This document shows positions 61,701-64,000 of a stretch of DNA of 64,000 nucleotides, in pieces. Source of the stretch: Massilia mucilaginosa (lineage in GTDB: Bacteria; Pseudomonadota; Gammaproteobacteria; Burkholderiales; Burkholderiaceae_D). Every line of letters starts with the position of its first letter. The stretch's first letter is position 1. A model generated the notes under the pieces. It was not told where the DNA came from. It was given only the letters and a program-made list of their open reading frames with translations, and did not search any database. Where the stretch lies: the NCBI RefSeq assembly GCF_011682145.1, contig NZ_WHJH01000022.1, positions 1 through 64,000 on the forward strand, written 5' to 3'. Made by a program: the position numbers and the translations under genes.

Positions 61701-62375
61701 ATGCGCACGATCGATTTCAGTTCATGGCAAGGGGCGATGACGACCATCGTCGGATTGGCGGTCTTCACCTTGCTCGGGGTGGGCATCCGCATGCTCATCA
61801 TGCAGACCGTTCAGCAACGCCGCGAGCGCATGAACCGCCAGATCAACGAGCGCCTGAAAACGCTGATGTCCGCCTATCGCACCCTGGGCGGATCGTTTAC
61901 CGGACAGTTGACGGTCGATCCGACGCACTTGCGCGATCTGCGCCAGGGCAGCCGTCCAGCGCTGGACGAGGCCGGCGCGCCCGAGGGACCGGCCAGTTCG
62001 GATCGCTCACGCCGCATCCGTGACGCCGTCGAAGCGGCCCTGGCCGATATTCTCCTGCTGGGAACCGAAGAGCACTGCCGCCTGGCGGGACAGGCCGCGG
62101 CCGACCTGGCTGCCGGCCGTCCCATCCATACGGCGGACCTGGTGATCTCGCTGCGCAGCTTTATCCGCGCGGCGCTCGACCTGGGGCCGGTGCCGGGCGA
62201 CGTCGTCATTCCGCTGCAAGGGCCGACGCGCGCGCAGGCCGGGGCGGGCCGTGGCAAGGGCGACGCCGACAGGGGCGGCAACAAGGGCGCGGCGGCGGAG
62301 ATGGAGGGCGGTAGCGGCGCCATGGGAATCCAGATCGCACCCGGCATGGGACGCAACGATGGCGGCCATGCATGA
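61701..62375 (+). CDS. Membrane-anchored protein of unknown function
   Basis: A 224-residue protein with one N-terminal membrane segment (MTTIVGLAVFTLLGVGIRMLIM), a basic helix (QQRRERMNRQINERLKTLMSAYRTLGG) and a predominantly helical cytoplasmic part (RRIRDAVEAALADILLLGTEEHCRLAGQAAADLAAGR). The last 60 residues are Gly-rich and low complexity. I know no function for it. The ATG at 61701 follows GACCGGG, a weak ribosome site; the longer frame from 61659 overlaps the upstream intergenic region. It is 77 nt after the MHYT protein gene and may be co-transcribed. Confidence 0.78.
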   Translation: MRTIDFSSWQGAMTTIVGLAVFTLLGVGIRMLIMQTVQQRRERMNRQINERLKTLMSAYRTLGGSFTGQLTVDPTHLRDLRQGSRPALDEAGAPEGPASSDRSRRIRDAVEAALADILLLGTEEHCRLAGQAAADLAAGRPIHTADLVISLRSFIRAALDLGPVPGDVVIPLQGPTRAQAGAGRGKGDADRGGNKGAAAEMEGGSGAMGIQIAPGMGRNDGGHA

Positions 62376-62565
62376 AGACGATGTCCGTTTCCGATTGTGT
62401 TACCAGGATAGTGGTATGTTTTGCATGTGAGGCATAGAGGCCAGGCCGTCGTTGGCGCACGCTGCATGGGTAGTCGACGCTTGACAATGCTTGTGGTAGT
62501 TCCTGCTGTGGTTTTTCGTTGGCGTCTCCCGCTTCTTTGCAATTTCTAACATTCGGTGGTTCTGC

Positions 62566-64000
62566 GTGGGTCATTTTCTTTCCGTTGTGTTCCAGACCGT
62601 TCGGCGTAATCTGTTTGTATTCACGTTCATTGTGCTCGTTCTGGTTTCCGCAAAATGGATTCGCGGCGAGTGGATGCAGGTTCAAGGCATTGTCAAGGAA
62701 GTTCCGGCGCTGCGTGCAGTACAAGGTGATCTGAGCGACCATCAGGCCACAGTCGCACAGCGCATTGCGCGTCAGGTGGAGCAATTGTCCGGGGCGACGG
62801 TGCAGCAGCTCGATGAGCAAATCCGGGTCCTCGACAACGAGATCCGCCTTCAGCAGCGCGAGCGCGATAAGGTATCGCTGCCGTCCGACGCGTTCAAGGG
62901 CGCGGATCGGATCGTCGACCATGTCAGGCAGCAGGCCATGCGTGCAGCCGAGATCGAACTGCGGCGCCAGGCGCGGGATCATCTGATGGCCTTGCGTGCG
63001 CGTCTTGTTGCCCTGGGTAACCGGCAGGCTGCGCTGGACACACTCAAGCAACTCCAGCTCGCGCACGTGAGAATTTACGCGCTCTACCAGAGCAGGCAAA
63101 AGGAGCTGGTCCATCAACAGGCTCTGGGAGGACTGCTGGTCAACGTTCCCTTCACCGCCCCCTATGAGCGCGTGCAGCAATTGGAGCGGGAGGTCAACGA
63201 TCTGCGCGCCGCGAACCGGAAAGCGTACAAGGACTTTCGTGCCCAGCAGGCGCTGCTTGATGGGCTGTCGCTTCCCGCTCCGATTGCCGCATTTCGGGTC
63301 GATGAGCAGCGCCTCGTCGCGCTTGCCGCACCGCTGCGCGAGCGGCTGCGCCGGGCCGAGGGCCTGTCGGAACAGAATCACGTTTGGCAAGCTTACCTGG
63401 TGGTGCGTCCGGTGCTGCCAGCGGCGCTCGGCGTGCTGATCGGATGGTGGCTTGTGCCCGCCGCCATCCGGACATTCTTCTATTTCGTGCTGGCGCCGCT
63501 GGCCGCACGCAGGCCGGCGATTGTGATCGGTAAAACGCAGGGCAGTGCACCCGCGTCACCTTCGGCAAACGCGCAGCGGGCACGCCAGAGCTCAGTCATT
63601 TCCGCAGTGTCGCAGAACGTGAACCTGGCGCCTGGCGATGAGATGCTCGTCCGTCCCGACTATTGCCAGAGTCAGCCCGCAGGTGTCCACGTCACGACGA
63701 AGCTGCTGTTTAGCTGGCGCCACTGGCTGACCAGCGTCGCCGCGCACTTGTGGATGTTGAAGCGGCTTCGCACGATGCAGCCTGCGGATGTGGTGGTGTC
63801 GTCCACCGTCGATGCACTCGATGACGTCGCCCTGCTCGAGATTGCTGAGGGAGAGGCGATCGTGCTGCAGCCGCGCGGGCTGGTCGGGATGATCTGCAAG
63901 TCCGGGCAGCGCCCGGTCATTCGCAGTCACTGGCGCCTGGGCACCTTGCATGCATGGCTGACGCTCCAGTTGCGTTACCTCGCTTTTGAAGGGCCGGTCA
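62566..64000 (+). CDS. Coiled-coil membrane protein, 3' end beyond window
   Basis: An open frame of at least 478 codons with no stop before the window end. Residues about 15-35 form a membrane segment (NLFVFTFIVLVLVSAKWI); a long Gln/Arg/Glu-rich coiled coil follows (about 40-265); a second membrane segment (ALGVLIGWWLVPAAIRTFFYFVLAPL) is near 290-315; the rest (EMLVRPDYCQSQPAG ... EGEAIVLQPRGLVGMI ... HAWLTLQLRYLAFEGP) is beta-rich and faintly resembles AIM24-like domains. The GTG at 62566 is my best start, but the ribosome site is weak and the frame is open upstream. Confidence 0.7.
   Translation, partial: MGHFLSVVFQTVRRNLFVFTFIVLVLVSAKWIRGEWMQVQGIVKEVPALRAVQGDLSDHQATVAQRIARQVEQLSGATVQQLDEQIRVLDNEIRLQQRERDKVSLPSDAFKGADRIVDHVRQQAMRAAEIELRRQARDHLMALRARLVALGNRQAALDTLKQLQLAHVRIYALYQSRQKELVHQQALGGLLVNVPFTAPYERVQQLEREVNDLRAANRKAYKDFRAQQALLDGLSLPAPIAAFRVDEQRLVALAAPLRERLRRAEGLSEQNHVWQAYLVVRPVLPAALGVLIGWWLVPAAIRTFFYFVLAPLAARRPAIVIGKTQGSAPASPSANAQRARQSSVISAVSQNVNLAPGDEMLVRPDYCQSQPAGVHVTTKLLFSWRHWLTSVAAHLWMLKRLRTMQPADVVVSSTVDALDDVALLEIAEGEAIVLQPRGLVGMICKSGQRPVIRSHWRLGTLHAWLTLQLRYLAFEGPV

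Noticed and set aside
59528-61801. Minus-strand frame opposite the MHYT-GGDEF-EAL gene
   Set aside because: Shadow frame; the plus strand carries intact catalytic motifs.

Overview
The window looks like a chromosomal segment of a GC-rich beta-proteobacterium, most likely an Oxalobacteraceae member of the Massilia/Duganella type. This is an inference from the high GC, the gene families present (DUF2058, DUF4810/DUF799 lipoproteins, many cache-type chemoreceptors and TonB receptors) and the palindromic intergenic repeats. No rRNA, tRNA, CRISPR array, prophage or insertion sequence was recognised.

Layout. 0.1-2.4 kb: a DUF819 membrane protein and an AraC regulator. 2.5-18.6 kb: a pectin / rhamnogalacturonan utilisation locus with two TonB-dependent receptors, a GH105 unsaturated rhamnogalacturonyl hydrolase, a DUF4861 protein, an alpha/beta-hydrolase lipoprotein, a GH43 lipoprotein, a multidomain pectinesterase, a GDSL (CE12-like) acetylesterase and a FadR-type GntR regulator. 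Four promoters here share one design: a TTGGTCAGACCAA-like operator lies in or beside the 17-bp spacer, so the GntR protein probably controls the whole set and itself. 18.7-21.2 kb: an ammonium transporter behind a sigma-54-like promoter, and a decayed PAS-EAL gene. 21.5-24.3 kb: a third TonB receptor with an 11-unit 15-bp tandem repeat, and a PsiF-type protein. 24.5-26.7 kb: a MerR regulator (degenerate cobalamin-type fold), GTP cyclohydrolase I and a BLUF photoreceptor, a likely light-response unit. 27-31 kb: two Hsp20 proteins, a DJ-1 fragment, an orphan ParA, Dps and a luciferase-like oxidoreductase.

31.3-33.6 kb holds a four-gene lipoprotein operon (CsgG-like, small PEGA-like lipoprotein, DUF4810, DUF799) in which every junction is an ATGA overlap. 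33.8-39.4 kb holds a chemoreceptor, a large inverted repeat, a Tat-exported phospholipase C with a small lipoprotein, and an HDOD protein. 40-45.8 kb holds a DUF6351 lipoprotein, a cluster of three broken genes (one disrupted by a 7-bp tandem duplication) and a CAP protein. 45.9-49.4 kb holds a DUF2058 protein, a GlxA-type regulator with an exported DJ-1 protein, and two related Ala/Lys-rich exported proteins. 49.8-64 kb holds a chemoreceptor, an exported unknown, a UvrD-like helicase with a RelE-like N-terminus and ankyrin repeats, a 25-residue membrane peptide, a SWIM-SNF2 helicase, an MHYT-GGDEF-EAL protein behind a perfect FNR box, a membrane protein of unknown function, and a coiled-coil membrane protein cut by the window edge.

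Start codons were moved from the longest frames wherever a Shine-Dalgarno sequence and a signal peptide or family start argued for it; several genes begin with GTG or TTG.
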